DNA from: an uncultured Lachnospiraceae bacterium
GTDB taxonomy: Bacteria; Bacillota; Clostridia; Lachnospirales; Lachnospiraceae
Assembly (NCBI GenBank): GCA_910584965.1
Contig: CAJUDZ010000020.1
Location: 1 to 64,000, forward strand
Reading direction: 5' to 3'
Length of the DNA: 64,000 bases
Shown here: in pieces, positions 16,709 through 25,681 of the stretch
Layout of the letters: each line of letters starts with the position of its first letter
Numbering within the stretch: the first letter of the stretch is position 1
Program-made: the position numbers and the translations under genes
Notes under the pieces: generated by a model
Told to the model about the DNA's origin: nothing
Seen by the model: the letters and a program-made list of their open reading frames with translations, nothing else
Database searches by the model: none

Positions 16709-19584
16709 TTGGAAAAAAAAGGGTTATTGGGATTCTGGCCCATGTGGATGCCGGAAAGACGACGTTAGCGGAAAATATACTTTACAGGAGCGGCAGCATA
16801 CGCAAAGCGGGGAGGGTGGACCACCGGGACACTTTTCTGGATACGGATGCACAGGAGCGGATGCGCGGCATTACCATTTTCAGCAAACAGGCGGAGTTTT
16901 CCTGGAAAGGCATGGATGCAACGCTGCTTGACACGCCGGGGCATGTGGATTTTTCCGCGGAGATGGAGCGCACTTTGCAGATACTGGATTATGCGGTGCT
17001 TGTTATTAGCGGTGCAGACGGGGTGCAGGGGCATGTTCTGACGCTCTGGAATCTGCTTGCACGTTACCGGATTCCGGTCTTTCTTTTTGTGAACAAGATG
17101 GACCAGCCGGGAACGGACAGGGAATGCCTGATGCGGGAATTGCAGGAACGGCTTGGCAGTCAGTGCATTGACTTTACGGCGGAAGCGGCGCGCGGCGGTG
17201 CGAAAGACTGCGAGGCAAAGACGGCGCGCGGGAGAGATGCGAAAGACCGTACGGCGGAGACGGCATGCGGCAGCGATGCGGATTATGAGCGGTTTCTGGA
17301 GAACGTCGCTGTGTGCGACGAGCGGATTCTGGAAAAATATCTGGAGCAGGGCGGCATTGCGGATGAAGAAATCACGTCCCTGATCGCCGGAAGAAAAGTT
17401 TTCCCCTGCTACTTCGGTTCTGCGCTGAAGGGGGACGGCGTAGAGGCTTTTTTGGACGGAATGGAGAAATTCACTTTGGCCGGAGAATATTCGGACAGTT
17501 TTGGCGCGCGGGTCTACAAGATCGGCAGGGACAGCGCCGGCAGCCGTCTGACATATCTGAAAATTACGGGCGGCTGTTTATCGGTAAAGCAGTCCGTAAA
17601 AGGAAACGAGGGAGACTGGGAAGAAAAAATCGATCAGATTCGCATTTATTCGGGCGCAAAATATACGCTTGAAAAAGAAGCGCCGGCAGGAACGGTTTGT
17701 GCGGTAACCGGGCTTAGCCGGACTTTTTCAGGCGAAGGGCTGGGGTTTGAGCGGGGAAGCGTTTCTCCGCTGCTGCTGCCGGTCATGACATACCGGGTCG
17801 CGCTGCCCCCGGAATGTGACGTTCATTCGATGTATAAAAAGTTATGCCAGCTCGAAGAAGAAGAGCCGCAGCTTCATATCGTCTGGAAAGAGCAGCTCGG
17901 GGAGATTCATGTACAGCTGATGGGAGAAGTGCAGATCGAAATTCTGCAGAAACTGATCGAGGAACGTTTTGGCGTTTCCGTCGGATTTGATGAGGGCAGC
18001 ATTCTGTATAAGGAAACGATTCGGACGCCGGCGGAGGGCGTCGGCCATTATGAACCGTTACGCCATTATGCGGAAGTGCATCTTCTGCTGGAACCGGGAG
18101 AGGCCGGAAGCGGACTTGTGTTTGCGGCAGAATGCAGCGAGGATGTGCTTGCGGGAAACTGGCAGCGTCTGATTCTGACCCATTTGGAAGAAAAAGAACA
18201 TCTGGGAATTTTAACGGGTGCTCCTGTTACGGATATGAAGATCACACTCGTTTCGGGGCGGGCGCATTTAAAGCATACCGAGGGCGGCGATTTCCGGCAG
18301 GCGACTTACCGGGCGGTCAGGCAGGGCCTTCACCGGGCAGAGAGCGTTCTTCTGGAGCCTGTTTACGGGTTCCGGCTGGAACTGCCTTCCACATTGATCG
18401 GCCGTGCCATGACGGATATTCAGGCGATGAACGGGCGTTTTGATGCGCCTTTGGTGGAAGGGGAGACTTCCGTGCTGACAGGAACCGCGCCGGCCGCAGG
18501 AATGCAGGGCTATCAGGCGGAGCTGATGGCATATTCCGGCGGAAACGGCAGGCTTTTCTGTCATTTGAAAGGATATGAGCCTTGTCATAACGCGGAGGAA
18601 GTTATCGCACGCATCGGCTATGAGGCGGAGCGGGATCCGGACAACCCGGCCTCTTCCGTTTTCTGTGCGCACGGAGCGGGTTTTCTCGTGGAATGGCAGG
18701 ATGTGGAGCGGTATATGCACCTGGAGCGTTTTCCCGGCAGAAACGGCGGCGCGGCGGCGGACGAAGCGCCGGGGGGAACGGAAGATTCCAGGAGGCCGGG
18801 AAGCGGAAAGAAAGCGGGCGGATATGCCGCGTACAGCGCCGGTGAAAAGGAACTGGAAGAAATTTTCCGCAGGACATACGGGAACAGGGATGGTGCGGGA
18901 GAAAACTCCGGCAGCGGGAAGCGTTTTGGCGGCGGAAGAAAGCGTGCCGGCGGTCCCGGGAACGGTAAACCGGCCGGCGGTACGGGAACCGTCGGGAGCG
19001 GTTTCGACGGCGGTCCGGACGCCCGGCGGAAATGGAACGGGCCGAAAACCATTTCCGCACAGGAAGAAGAATATCTGCTTGTGGACGGGTATAATATTAT
19101 TTTTGCATGGGAAGAACTGAATGAACTGGCAAAAGTCAGTCTGGACGGCGCGCGGGGAAAGCTGATGGATATTCTGAGCAATTATCAGGGATATCGGAAA
19201 ATGACGCTGATTCTCGTTTTCGACGCCTATAAGGTTAAAGGCAGTCCGGGCAGCATTTTCACCTGGCATAATATCCATGTTGTTTATACGAAGGAAGCGG
19301 AGACTGCCGATCAGTATATCGAGAAGGTGACGCATGAAATCGCGCGGAAACACCGGGTCAGCGTCGCCACATCGGATGGACTGGAACAGCTGATTATTAT
19401 GGGCCAGGGCGCGAGACGGGTTTCGGCGGGGGATTTGAAAGAAGACATTATGTCGACCAATCAGGAACTGCGGGAGCTTTTTATGGACAAACAGGCGGCG
19501 GAGAAGCAATATTTGTTCGACGGGCTTACGCCGGAGCTGGCGGAGCATATGGAAAATGTCAGGCTTGGGAAAAAGGAGTTTTAG
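16705..19584 (+). CDS. TetM-like translational GTPase fused to Rae1/YacP NYN nuclease domain
   Basis: A 959-residue fusion. Residues 1-680 form an EF-G/TetM-like GTPase: G1 AHVDAGKTT (12-20), G2 RGITI (54-58), G3 DTPGH (76-80), G4 NKMD (130-133), then translation-factor domains II-V. A repetitive charged insert lies at about 159-196. A Gly/Arg-rich linker (about 690-785) contains AYSAGEKELEEIFRRTYG. The C-terminus (790-959) is an NYN/PIN-like domain of the YacP/Rae1 type with acidic residues Asp794 (VDGYN), Asp840 (VFDAY), Asp869 and Asp891 (TSDGLEQ). Rae1 of Bacillus cleaves mRNA in the ribosomal A site and TetM acts at the same site, so a ribosome-directed nuclease is a reasonable inference. 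ATG 16705 is coupled to the upstream gene; the frame is open before it. Confidence 0.85.
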   Translation: MIGKKRVIGILAHVDAGKTTLAENILYRSGSIRKAGRVDHRDTFLDTDAQERMRGITIFSKQAEFSWKGMDATLLDTPGHVDFSAEMERTLQILDYAVLVISGADGVQGHVLTLWNLLARYRIPVFLFVNKMDQPGTDRECLMRELQERLGSQCIDFTAEAARGGAKDCEAKTARGRDAKDRTAETACGSDADYERFLENVAVCDERILEKYLEQGGIADEEITSLIAGRKVFPCYFGSALKGDGVEAFLDGMEKFTLAGEYSDSFGARVYKIGRDSAGSRLTYLKITGGCLSVKQSVKGNEGDWEEKIDQIRIYSGAKYTLEKEAPAGTVCAVTGLSRTFSGEGLGFERGSVSPLLLPVMTYRVALPPECDVHSMYKKLCQLEEEEPQLHIVWKEQLGEIHVQLMGEVQIEILQKLIEERFGVSVGFDEGSILYKETIRTPAEGVGHYEPLRHYAEVHLLLEPGEAGSGLVFAAECSEDVLAGNWQRLILTHLEEKEHLGILTGAPVTDMKITLVSGRAHLKHTEGGDFRQATYRAVRQGLHRAESVLLEPVYGFRLELPSTLIGRAMTDIQAMNGRFDAPLVEGETSVLTGTAPAAGMQGYQAELMAYSGGNGRLFCHLKGYEPCHNAEEVIARIGYEAERDPDNPASSVFCAHGAGFLVEWQDVERYMHLERFPGRNGGAAADEAPGGTEDSRRPGSGKKAGGYAAYSAGEKELEEIFRRTYGNRDGAGENSGSGKRFGGGRKRAGGPGNGKPAGGTGTVGSGFDGGPDARRKWNGPKTISAQEEEYLLVDGYNIIFAWEELNELAKVSLDGARGKLMDILSNYQGYRKMTLILVFDAYKVKGSPGSIFTWHNIHVVYTKEAETADQYIEKVTHEIARKHRVSVATSDGLEQLIIMGQGARRVSAGDLKEDIMSTNQELRELFMDKQAAEKQYLFDGLTPELAEHMENVRLGKKEF

Positions 19585-19586
19585 AG

Positions 19587-20054
19587 ATGTTTCTGTTATA
19601 TTTTTTGCTCTGGGTTATTTTTAACGGGAATTTTACATTGGAAATTGCGGTATTCGGCGTTATCATCGCCGCCGCCGTATTCGCTTTTACCTGCAAATTT
19701 GCGGATTACAGCATTGAAAAAGAAAAGCTGCTTTTCAAAAATTTTTTCCGGATCCTGCGGTATATTGCGGTGCTGGTGATCGAGATCGTGAAGGCGAATT
19801 TTGCGGTAGTGCATCTGATTCTGACACAGGAAGAAGAAATCGAGCCGGCGCTCGTGACTTTCCGGGCGGATTTAAAGACGGCGGCGGGGCGGACGGCGCT
19901 GGCCAATGCCATTACGCTGACGCCGGGAACCATTACGGTGCTTCTTGAAGACGATGTTTATACGGTACATTGTCTGGATGAGTCGCTGGCCGAAGGCATG
20001 AACGAATCCGTTTTTGTCAAAATGATGGAAGAGATCGAGAAAGGAGGGCATTAG
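19587..20054 (+). CDS. mnhE: Mrp/Mnh antiporter subunit E
   Basis: A 155-residue MnhE/MrpE (MbhA-like) protein: two N-terminal hydrophobic segments, a basic stretch, then the conserved ANAITLTPGTITV motif and a cytoplasmic C-terminal domain. It begins only two bases after the GTPase-nuclease stop with GGAG overlapping that gene's end, so the antiporter genes share the transcript. It is a structural subunit of the cation/proton antiporter complex. Confidence 0.9.
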   Translation: MFLLYFLLWVIFNGNFTLEIAVFGVIIAAAVFAFTCKFADYSIEKEKLLFKNFFRILRYIAVLVIEIVKANFAVVHLILTQEEEIEPALVTFRADLKTAAGRTALANAITLTPGTITVLLEDDVYTVHCLDESLAEGMNESVFVKMMEEIEKGGH

Positions 20055-20057
20055 GTC

Positions 20058-20384
20058 ATGGGAAAAGGAATACCGGGGCTGGATCAGGCGTATCATGTGC
20101 TGTTCACCGTCGTATTGGTTGTCCTGGCAGTTATGATCATTCTGTGTCTGATCCGGGCGATTATCGGGCCGCGCATTGCGGACAGAATCGTTGCGACGAA
20201 TATGATGGGAACGATTGTAATGGTCATCATTGCCACGCTTGCCATTATGATGAAAGAAGGATATCTGGCGGATATCTGCATCATTTATGCGATGATCAGT
20301 TTTCTTGCTGTGATCGTGCTGACGAAGGTTTATATGGGAGTATACCGGGAAAAAAAGGAGGAAGAGAGCGATGGCGGTCATTGA
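20058..20384 (+). CDS. mnhF: Mrp/Mnh antiporter subunit F
   Basis: A 108-residue MnhF-type protein with three hydrophobic segments and the family signature RAIIGPRIADRIVATNMMG. It overlaps mnhG by 14 bp. Its basic/acidic C-terminal tail is cytoplasmic. Confidence 0.9.
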   Translation: MGKGIPGLDQAYHVLFTVVLVVLAVMIILCLIRAIIGPRIADRIVATNMMGTIVMVIIATLAIMMKEGYLADICIIYAMISFLAVIVLTKVYMGVYREKKEEESDGGH

Positions 20385-20796
20385 ATGGATTCGGTTTCTG
20401 TTTGGCGCGCTGTTTCTGCTCTGCGGCCTTGTCATTTTTTGCATCGAGATGGTCGGGGTTTTTCGTTTCAGGTATGTGCTGAACCGGATGCACGCCGCGG
20501 CTATGGGCGATACGCTCGGCATTGCGAGTTCGCTGATCGGACTGATGCTCATAAACGGATGGAATTTTACGTCTTTAAAATTGTTCTGCGTCATAGTGTT
20601 TCTGTGGTTTTCCTCTCCGACTTCGTCCCACCTGATCGCGCGGCTGGAGGTTGCAACGGATGAAAAAAGAAGCGGACATTATTCCGTATTCCGCCTGGAC
20701 GAGCCGGATAAACGCGGGAAAAAGGAAGCGGAACCGGTATATGAAGCGGGCGGCAGCGGCGGAGGAAACGGCATGAATAAGCGGGCCGGGTCCTGA
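20371..20796 (+). CDS. mnhG: Mrp/Mnh antiporter subunit G
   Basis: A 141-residue MnhG-type protein: three hydrophobic segments with the typical RFRYVLNRMHAAAMGDTLG and FLWFSSPTSSHLIAR. The hydrophilic C-terminal tail is somewhat longer than usual. AAAGGAGGAAGAG within the mnhF end supplies the ribosome site. Confidence 0.9.
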   Translation: MAVIEWIRFLFGALFLLCGLVIFCIEMVGVFRFRYVLNRMHAAAMGDTLGIASSLIGLMLINGWNFTSLKLFCVIVFLWFSSPTSSHLIARLEVATDEKRSGHYSVFRLDEPDKRGKKEAEPVYEAGGSGGGNGMNKRAGS

Positions 20797-20809
20797 AAAG
20801 GAGGAAGTT

Positions 20810-21112
20810 ATGCAGACTTTTACCAATATTTTACTGATATTTCTGATCATATGCGCCGTGGCGGCGAGTCTGTCCAAAAATCTGTTAAATACGGTATTGA
20901 TCTTCATGTCGTACAGTCTGGTGATGTCCATCATCTGGATTTTGCTGGAGTCGCCCGATCTGGCGATTACGGAAGCGGCGGTCGGAGCCGGCGTGACGAG
21001 CGTCCTGTTTTTTGTTACGCTGAAAAAAATCCGGGCCATCATGAAGAAAGAGCAGGACGGCGGAAAGGGGGAGACGGGCGATGAGCAGGAAAGTACCGAA
21101 GCAGGAGTATGA
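20810..21112 (+). CDS. MbhD-like subunit (DUF4040) of antiporter complex
   Basis: A 100-residue membrane protein with the DUF4040/MbhD signature ESPDLAITEAAVGAG. In classical Mrp systems this module is part of the MrpA C-terminus; here it is a separate gene as in Mbh hydrogenases. AAAAGGAGG precedes the ATG and it overlaps the next gene by 32 bp. It is thought to help form the proton path next to the antiporter subunits. Confidence 0.85.
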   Translation: MQTFTNILLIFLIICAVAASLSKNLLNTVLIFMSYSLVMSIIWILLESPDLAITEAAVGAGVTSVLFFVTLKKIRAIMKKEQDGGKGETGDEQESTEAGV

Positions 21113-22049
21113 ACGGACCCTTTCCTTCCGGCTGAAACAGTGGTTTGCGGGAACGAAAGATCCTTTTTTAAATACGGTGGAAATGAAGCCCCAGAAAGAA
21201 GCCGATAAGGACGAGGATATCGACTGGAAGCGGAAGCGGGAGAAGCGGCTGAGAATCGAAAGAATTTATGATCTGGCCCACAACTGGGAAATCAGGGGCT
21301 TCCAGAGATTTTATAAGGTGTTCAGCGGCGTGTTCTGCCTGTTTCTCGTGGCCATGCTGCTGATTGCGGTTTCCTATCTGCCGTCATACGGCCATCCGGA
21401 AAATCCGGCCAATAATGAGGTGGCAAAGCGGTATATCGAAAGCGGTCTGGAAGAAACGGGAGCCGTCAATATCGTGACGGGCATGATTCTGGATTACAGG
21501 GCATTTGATACACTGGGAGAATCACACGTGTTATTTATTGCAACCTGTACGGTGCTGATTCTGCTGCGCAAGGATAAGAAGAAAGACGAGAACGGGAAAG
21601 ACATCGAAGAGAGCGACCGCATTTATGAGCCGAAAAACGATGTGATCTTACAGACGGCTGCCAGAGTGCTCGTGCCGCCGATCATCATTTTTGGCATTTA
21701 TGTGATTTTGTGCGGTCATCTCGGGCCGGGCGGCGGTTTTTCCGGCGGTGCGATCATCGGCGCGGGACTGATTCTGTACCTGAATGCGTTTGGCTTCCGG
21801 AAGACGGAGCGGTTTTTCACGGGAAAAACATATAAAATCCTCAGCGTCGGCGCGCTTGGCTGTTACTGTCTGGCGAAAAGTTATTCTTTTTATACGGGAG
21901 CGAACCATATCGAAAGCGTGATTCCGCTCGGCACGCCGGGCGCCATCTTGAGCAGCGGACTGATTCTTGTGCTGAATATCTGTGTCGGTATTGTGGTGGC
22001 GGGAACGATGTATACGTTCTATGTCATGTTCCGAAAAGGGGGATATTGA
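21081..22049 (+). CDS. mnhB: MbhE-MnhB fusion subunit
   Basis: At 322 residues this is over twice the usual MnhB length. An approximately 85-residue charged cytoplasmic N-terminus is followed by one transmembrane segment and an MbhE-like region with NIVTGMILDYRAFDTLGE (the piece found at the MrpA C-terminus). After a linker comes MnhB proper, with ILCGHLGPGGGFSGGAIIGAG. The order reconstructs the MrpA C-terminal module joined to MnhB. The start overlaps mbhD. Confidence 0.85.
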   Translation: MSRKVPKQEYERTLSFRLKQWFAGTKDPFLNTVEMKPQKEADKDEDIDWKRKREKRLRIERIYDLAHNWEIRGFQRFYKVFSGVFCLFLVAMLLIAVSYLPSYGHPENPANNEVAKRYIESGLEETGAVNIVTGMILDYRAFDTLGESHVLFIATCTVLILLRKDKKKDENGKDIEESDRIYEPKNDVILQTAARVLVPPIIIFGIYVILCGHLGPGGGFSGGAIIGAGLILYLNAFGFRKTERFFTGKTYKILSVGALGCYCLAKSYSFYTGANHIESVIPLGTPGAILSSGLILVLNICVGIVVAGTMYTFYVMFRKGGY

Positions 22050-22050
22050 G

Positions 22051-22428
22051 ATGGATTTTACCAATTTTCTGACGAATTATGAGGAAGCCGTGTCGATGAT
22101 ACTCTTTGGCATCGGCTTTTCCAATCTGCTGATGCAGAAAAATCTGATTAAGAAAATCGTCGGTATGAATATTATGGACACTTCGGTGTATCTGTTTCTT
22201 GCCTTAAAAGGTTATATTGCAGGCCATAAGGCGCCCATCGTAACGGACGGCGTCCGCAGCGCCGGTGCCTATATCAATCCGATTCCGAGCGGCCTTGTGC
22301 TGACCGGTATTGTGGTATCCGTTTCCGTCACGGCGCTGATGCTGGCGCTGACGATCCGTTTGTATAACCGGTACCATACGCTGGATTTGGACGAGATCTC
22401 CACACAGCTGAAAAAGGAGGGATTGTGA
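22051..22428 (+). CDS. mnhC: Mrp/Mnh antiporter subunit C (NuoK-like)
   Basis: A 125-residue NuoK-like protein with three hydrophobic segments and the conserved DPLPQALVLT-equivalent INPIPSGLVLTGIVVS. ATG 22051 directly follows the mnhB stop and is preceded by AAAAGGGGG. Its stop overlaps the mnhD start (TGATG). Confidence 0.9.
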   Translation: MDFTNFLTNYEEAVSMILFGIGFSNLLMQKNLIKKIVGMNIMDTSVYLFLALKGYIAGHKAPIVTDGVRSAGAYINPIPSGLVLTGIVVSVSVTALMLALTIRLYNRYHTLDLDEISTQLKKEGL

Positions 22429-23933
22429 TGGCTTTCGTGCAGAATTTTCCCTTTATTTCCATTCTGCTTTCGCTGTTCGCCGGGCCGGTGTCTTCCGTTT
22501 TAAACGGAAAAGCGGCAAAACGGCTGAATCTGTTTGTGATCGCGGTAATAGGCGCTATGTCGGCGGCGGTTCTTATTTTTGTGCTCGGAACCGGGCAGGA
22601 ATATATTTATACGATGGGACATTTTCCCGCGCCCTGGGGTAACGAGATCAGAGTCGGCGTTCTGGAAGCGGCAATGGCGCTGTTTTTCTGCATCATCATG
22701 CTGCTGTGTGTGACCGGCGGCGCACTGGAGCGGGAACTGGAAATCGAAAAGACGAAGCAGAACCTGTATTACATTATGGTAAATCTGCTGCTGTGTTCTC
22801 TGCTTGCTCTGATTTATACGAACGACTTATTTACGGCCTATGTTTTTGTGGAAATCAATACGATTTCCGCCTGCGGCCTGATCATGATACGTCAGACGGG
22901 AAGGACCTTTGAGGCGGCCGTCCGCTATATGATTATGAGCCTGTTGGGCTCCGGCCTGCTGCTGCTCGGCATCTGCTTCCTGTACAGTCTGACGGGACAT
23001 CTTCTGATGAGCAATATCAGGGAACAGACCGCGCTGTTACAGACGTCGGGGGAATATCATATTCCGCTGCTCGTCGCGATCTGTCTGATGTCGGTGGGAA
23101 TCGCCATCAAGAGCGCGCTCTATCCTTTTCATACCTGGCTGCCCGATGCCTATGGATATTCCACGTTATCCTCGGCGGCAATCCTGTCGTCGCTGGTGTC
23201 CAAAGGATATATTTTTCTGCTTGCCAAAATTTTTTACAGGGTGATCGGATTCGATATTATCCGGGAAAGCAAGGTCATCAACGTGCTGTTTGTTTTCGGC
23301 GTGGCGGGCATGATTATGGGTTCCGTCAATGCGATTAAGGAAAACGACATCAACCGGATGATCGCCTATTCGTCGGTGGCGCAGATCGGCTATATTTATA
23401 TGGGTTTTGGTCTGGGAACGGCTTCCGGCATGATCGCAAGCATTTACCATATCGTATCCCATGCCGCGACCAAATCGCTGCTTTTCGTGGCGGCTTCCGG
23501 TCTTACGGATGCCTCTGCCAAAAGTAAGAACTTTTTTGACCTGACCGGAGCAGGGTACCGGAATAAGCTGGCGGGAGCCGCTTTCACGGTGGGATCGCTG
23601 TCTATGGTCGGGTTTCCGATGTTTTCCGGTTTTATTTCCAAACTGCTGTTTGCACAGGCGGCGATGGGAAACCGGCATAAAATCATGATTACGATGATCG
23701 CCCTTGCGGTCAGCGTGATTCTGAATGCGGTATATTTTATGAAGACGGTCATCCGCATCTACACGCCGGAAAAGAAAACGGTCGTTATTGATAAGGGCTT
23801 TCAGGAGATCAGCTTCTGGGAGCAGCCTGCCAAAAGCATTGCGCTCGCCTGTTTTATCGTGCTGAACGTGTTTCTCGGTCTGTTTTCCGAGCCGGTTATC
23901 GGACTGATTGAGCAGGGACTTGAGATGTTTTGA
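22428..23933 (+). CDS. mnhD: Mrp/Mnh antiporter subunit D (ND5-like)
   Basis: A 501-residue antiporter-like subunit with about 14 transmembrane segments. The proton-pathway residues are in place: Glu in TVFVEINTIS-type TM5 (FVEINTISACG) and Lys in TM7 (IAIKSALYPFHTWLPDAY), plus INRMIAYSSVAQIGY. ATG 22428 overlaps the mnhC stop, and AAAAAGGAGG lies just before; GTG 22425 is an alternative. Confidence 0.9.
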   Translation: MAFVQNFPFISILLSLFAGPVSSVLNGKAAKRLNLFVIAVIGAMSAAVLIFVLGTGQEYIYTMGHFPAPWGNEIRVGVLEAAMALFFCIIMLLCVTGGALERELEIEKTKQNLYYIMVNLLLCSLLALIYTNDLFTAYVFVEINTISACGLIMIRQTGRTFEAAVRYMIMSLLGSGLLLLGICFLYSLTGHLLMSNIREQTALLQTSGEYHIPLLVAICLMSVGIAIKSALYPFHTWLPDAYGYSTLSSAAILSSLVSKGYIFLLAKIFYRVIGFDIIRESKVINVLFVFGVAGMIMGSVNAIKENDINRMIAYSSVAQIGYIYMGFGLGTASGMIASIYHIVSHAATKSLLFVAASGLTDASAKSKNFFDLTGAGYRNKLAGAAFTVGSLSMVGFPMFSGFISKLLFAQAAMGNRHKIMITMIALAVSVILNAVYFMKTVIRIYTPEKKTVVIDKGFQEISFWEQPAKSIALACFIVLNVFLGLFSEPVIGLIEQGLEMF

Positions 23934-24027
23934 GGCAAAGTGTATCGAGATGAAGCGATTCTGTCCGGCATGCCGGATTGTGCGGATGAAAGAGTATGTG
24001 CCTGTAAGGGCCGGGAGGTATTGACAG

Positions 24028-25644
24028 ATGAACTGGATTGGAGAAGGATTGGGATTGTTGCTGCCGGTGCTGTTGTCCGGGGGAGCCGGAATCTGGCTGG
24101 TCTGTTCTTCTTTTCTGGAGCATATCCGTGTGCGGGAGAAGGGAACGGAAGAAGAGAAGCATGTACCGGGAACCGGGAATAAGGAGCTGCATTTTTTGGT
24201 GGGGGCGGTACTCGTAGTTTCTGTTTTTCTCGCTTTTGCGGCGGTATGGCCGGGTGCGGGAGAACGCGGCCTGACATTGTTTTACCTGATGGATGACATT
24301 CCGGTTTATTTTCGGGTGGACGCTCTTGGGCGGCTGTTTACATGGATAACAAGTGTTATATGGCTGGCAGCGGGATTTTACGCGTTTCTGTATATGGAGC
24401 ATGAGGGAGAAGAAAAAAGGTTTTTCGGCTTTTACCTGCTTGTCTATGCGGTGTTGCTGGCATTATATTTTGCCGGAAATTTGATTACTTTTTACTTCTT
24501 TTATGAATTGATGACGCTGACCGCGATGCCTCTCGTATTGCACAGCGGTTCAAAAGAGGCCATTATGGCGGCGTTAAAATATCTGTTCTATTCCATGTGC
24601 GGCGCGTACTGCGCCCTGTTTGCCATTTATTTTCTATTCCGGTACTGCGATACGCTGACCTTTACGGCAGGCGGTACGCTGAATTCTGCGATGGCGGCAG
24701 GAAACAGCGGGATTCTGTTGTTGGCGGTTTTTTTGATGTTAATCGGATTCGGCGCGAAGGCGGGCATGTTTCCGCTGCATTCCTGGCTGACGGCAGCCCA
24801 CCCGGCAGCCCCGGCCCCGGCAAGCGCCGTGCTTTCCGCTGTCATTGTAAAAGGCGGTGTGCTGGCGCTTATCCGTACCGTATATTATATTGTGGGCCCG
24901 GATTTTATCCGGGGAACCTGGGTACAGACGGCCTGGATGTGTCTGACGCTGCTGACGGTTTTTATGGGTTCCATGCTCGCTTATCGGGAAAAACTGTTTA
25001 AGAAGCGGCTTGCGTATTCCACCGTCTCGCAGGTTTCCTATATTTTGTTCGGTCTGTCGCTGCTGACGCCGACGGGCATGACGGGAGCGCTGCTGCATGT
25101 GATATTCCATGCAGGAGTGAAATGCGCCCTGTTTCTGACCGCGGGAATTTTCATCTTCAGGACGGGGAAAACGAGCGCGGATGAATATAAAGGCATCGGC
25201 AGGAAAATGCCGGTGGTTTTGTGGTGTTATACATTTGCATCGCTTGCATTAATCGGGATTCCGCCTTTTAACGGGTTTATAAGCAAATGGTATCTGGCGC
25301 AGGGCGCTTTGCAGTCCGGAACGGGTATTTTCCGTATGCTGGGCCCGGTAGTCCTGCTGCTCAGCGCGCTGCTGACCGCGGGGTATCTGCTCCCGGTTAC
25401 GATCAAGGGGTTTCTGCCGGGAGAAGAACCGGCGCAGACGGAGGAATCTGAAATTCCGGAACTGCCGGGAGGCACGGAAACGCCGCTGCGGACGGCCCCG
25501 GCGCATAAGAGCGGCAAAGGAGCGGGAAAACCGGATATGATGTCCGCGGCGCTGCTTGTTCTGACGGTCCTGACGATTCTTACCGGCCTCTGGCCGAATC
25601 CGCTGATTCAATATGCGGCAAAGATCGCGGCAGCGGTGATGTAA
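24028..25644 (+). CDS. NuoM/MrpD-like antiporter subunit, first extra copy
   Basis: A 538-residue proton_antipo_M protein with the TM5 Glu (FFYELMTLTAMPLVLH), the TM7 Lys (GFGAKAGMFPLHSWLTAAHP) and a further Lys in the RLAYSTVSQVSY segment. A hydrophilic loop of about 50 residues near the C-terminus is unusual. GGGAGG precedes the ATG. It is distinct from mnhD and closely resembles the next gene, so the pair probably arose by duplication. Confidence 0.88.
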   Translation: MNWIGEGLGLLLPVLLSGGAGIWLVCSSFLEHIRVREKGTEEEKHVPGTGNKELHFLVGAVLVVSVFLAFAAVWPGAGERGLTLFYLMDDIPVYFRVDALGRLFTWITSVIWLAAGFYAFLYMEHEGEEKRFFGFYLLVYAVLLALYFAGNLITFYFFYELMTLTAMPLVLHSGSKEAIMAALKYLFYSMCGAYCALFAIYFLFRYCDTLTFTAGGTLNSAMAAGNSGILLLAVFLMLIGFGAKAGMFPLHSWLTAAHPAAPAPASAVLSAVIVKGGVLALIRTVYYIVGPDFIRGTWVQTAWMCLTLLTVFMGSMLAYREKLFKKRLAYSTVSQVSYILFGLSLLTPTGMTGALLHVIFHAGVKCALFLTAGIFIFRTGKTSADEYKGIGRKMPVVLWCYTFASLALIGIPPFNGFISKWYLAQGALQSGTGIFRMLGPVVLLLSALLTAGYLLPVTIKGFLPGEEPAQTEESEIPELPGGTETPLRTAPAHKSGKGAGKPDMMSAALLVLTVLTILTGLWPNPLIQYAAKIAAAVM

Positions 25645-25681
25645 GGAACGGATATGAGAAAAAGGAGTATGATGAGATAAT

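Noticed and set aside
18268..19548. 426-codon reverse-strand frame
   Set aside because: Antisense to the GTPase-nuclease gene; its sequence reflects the complementary GC-rich codons and shows no family features.
16705..19584. Tetracycline-resistance determinant of tet(M) type
   Set aside because: Similarity covers the GTPase part only; the gene is embedded in a long chromosomal operon, has a nuclease fusion and no mobile-element context.
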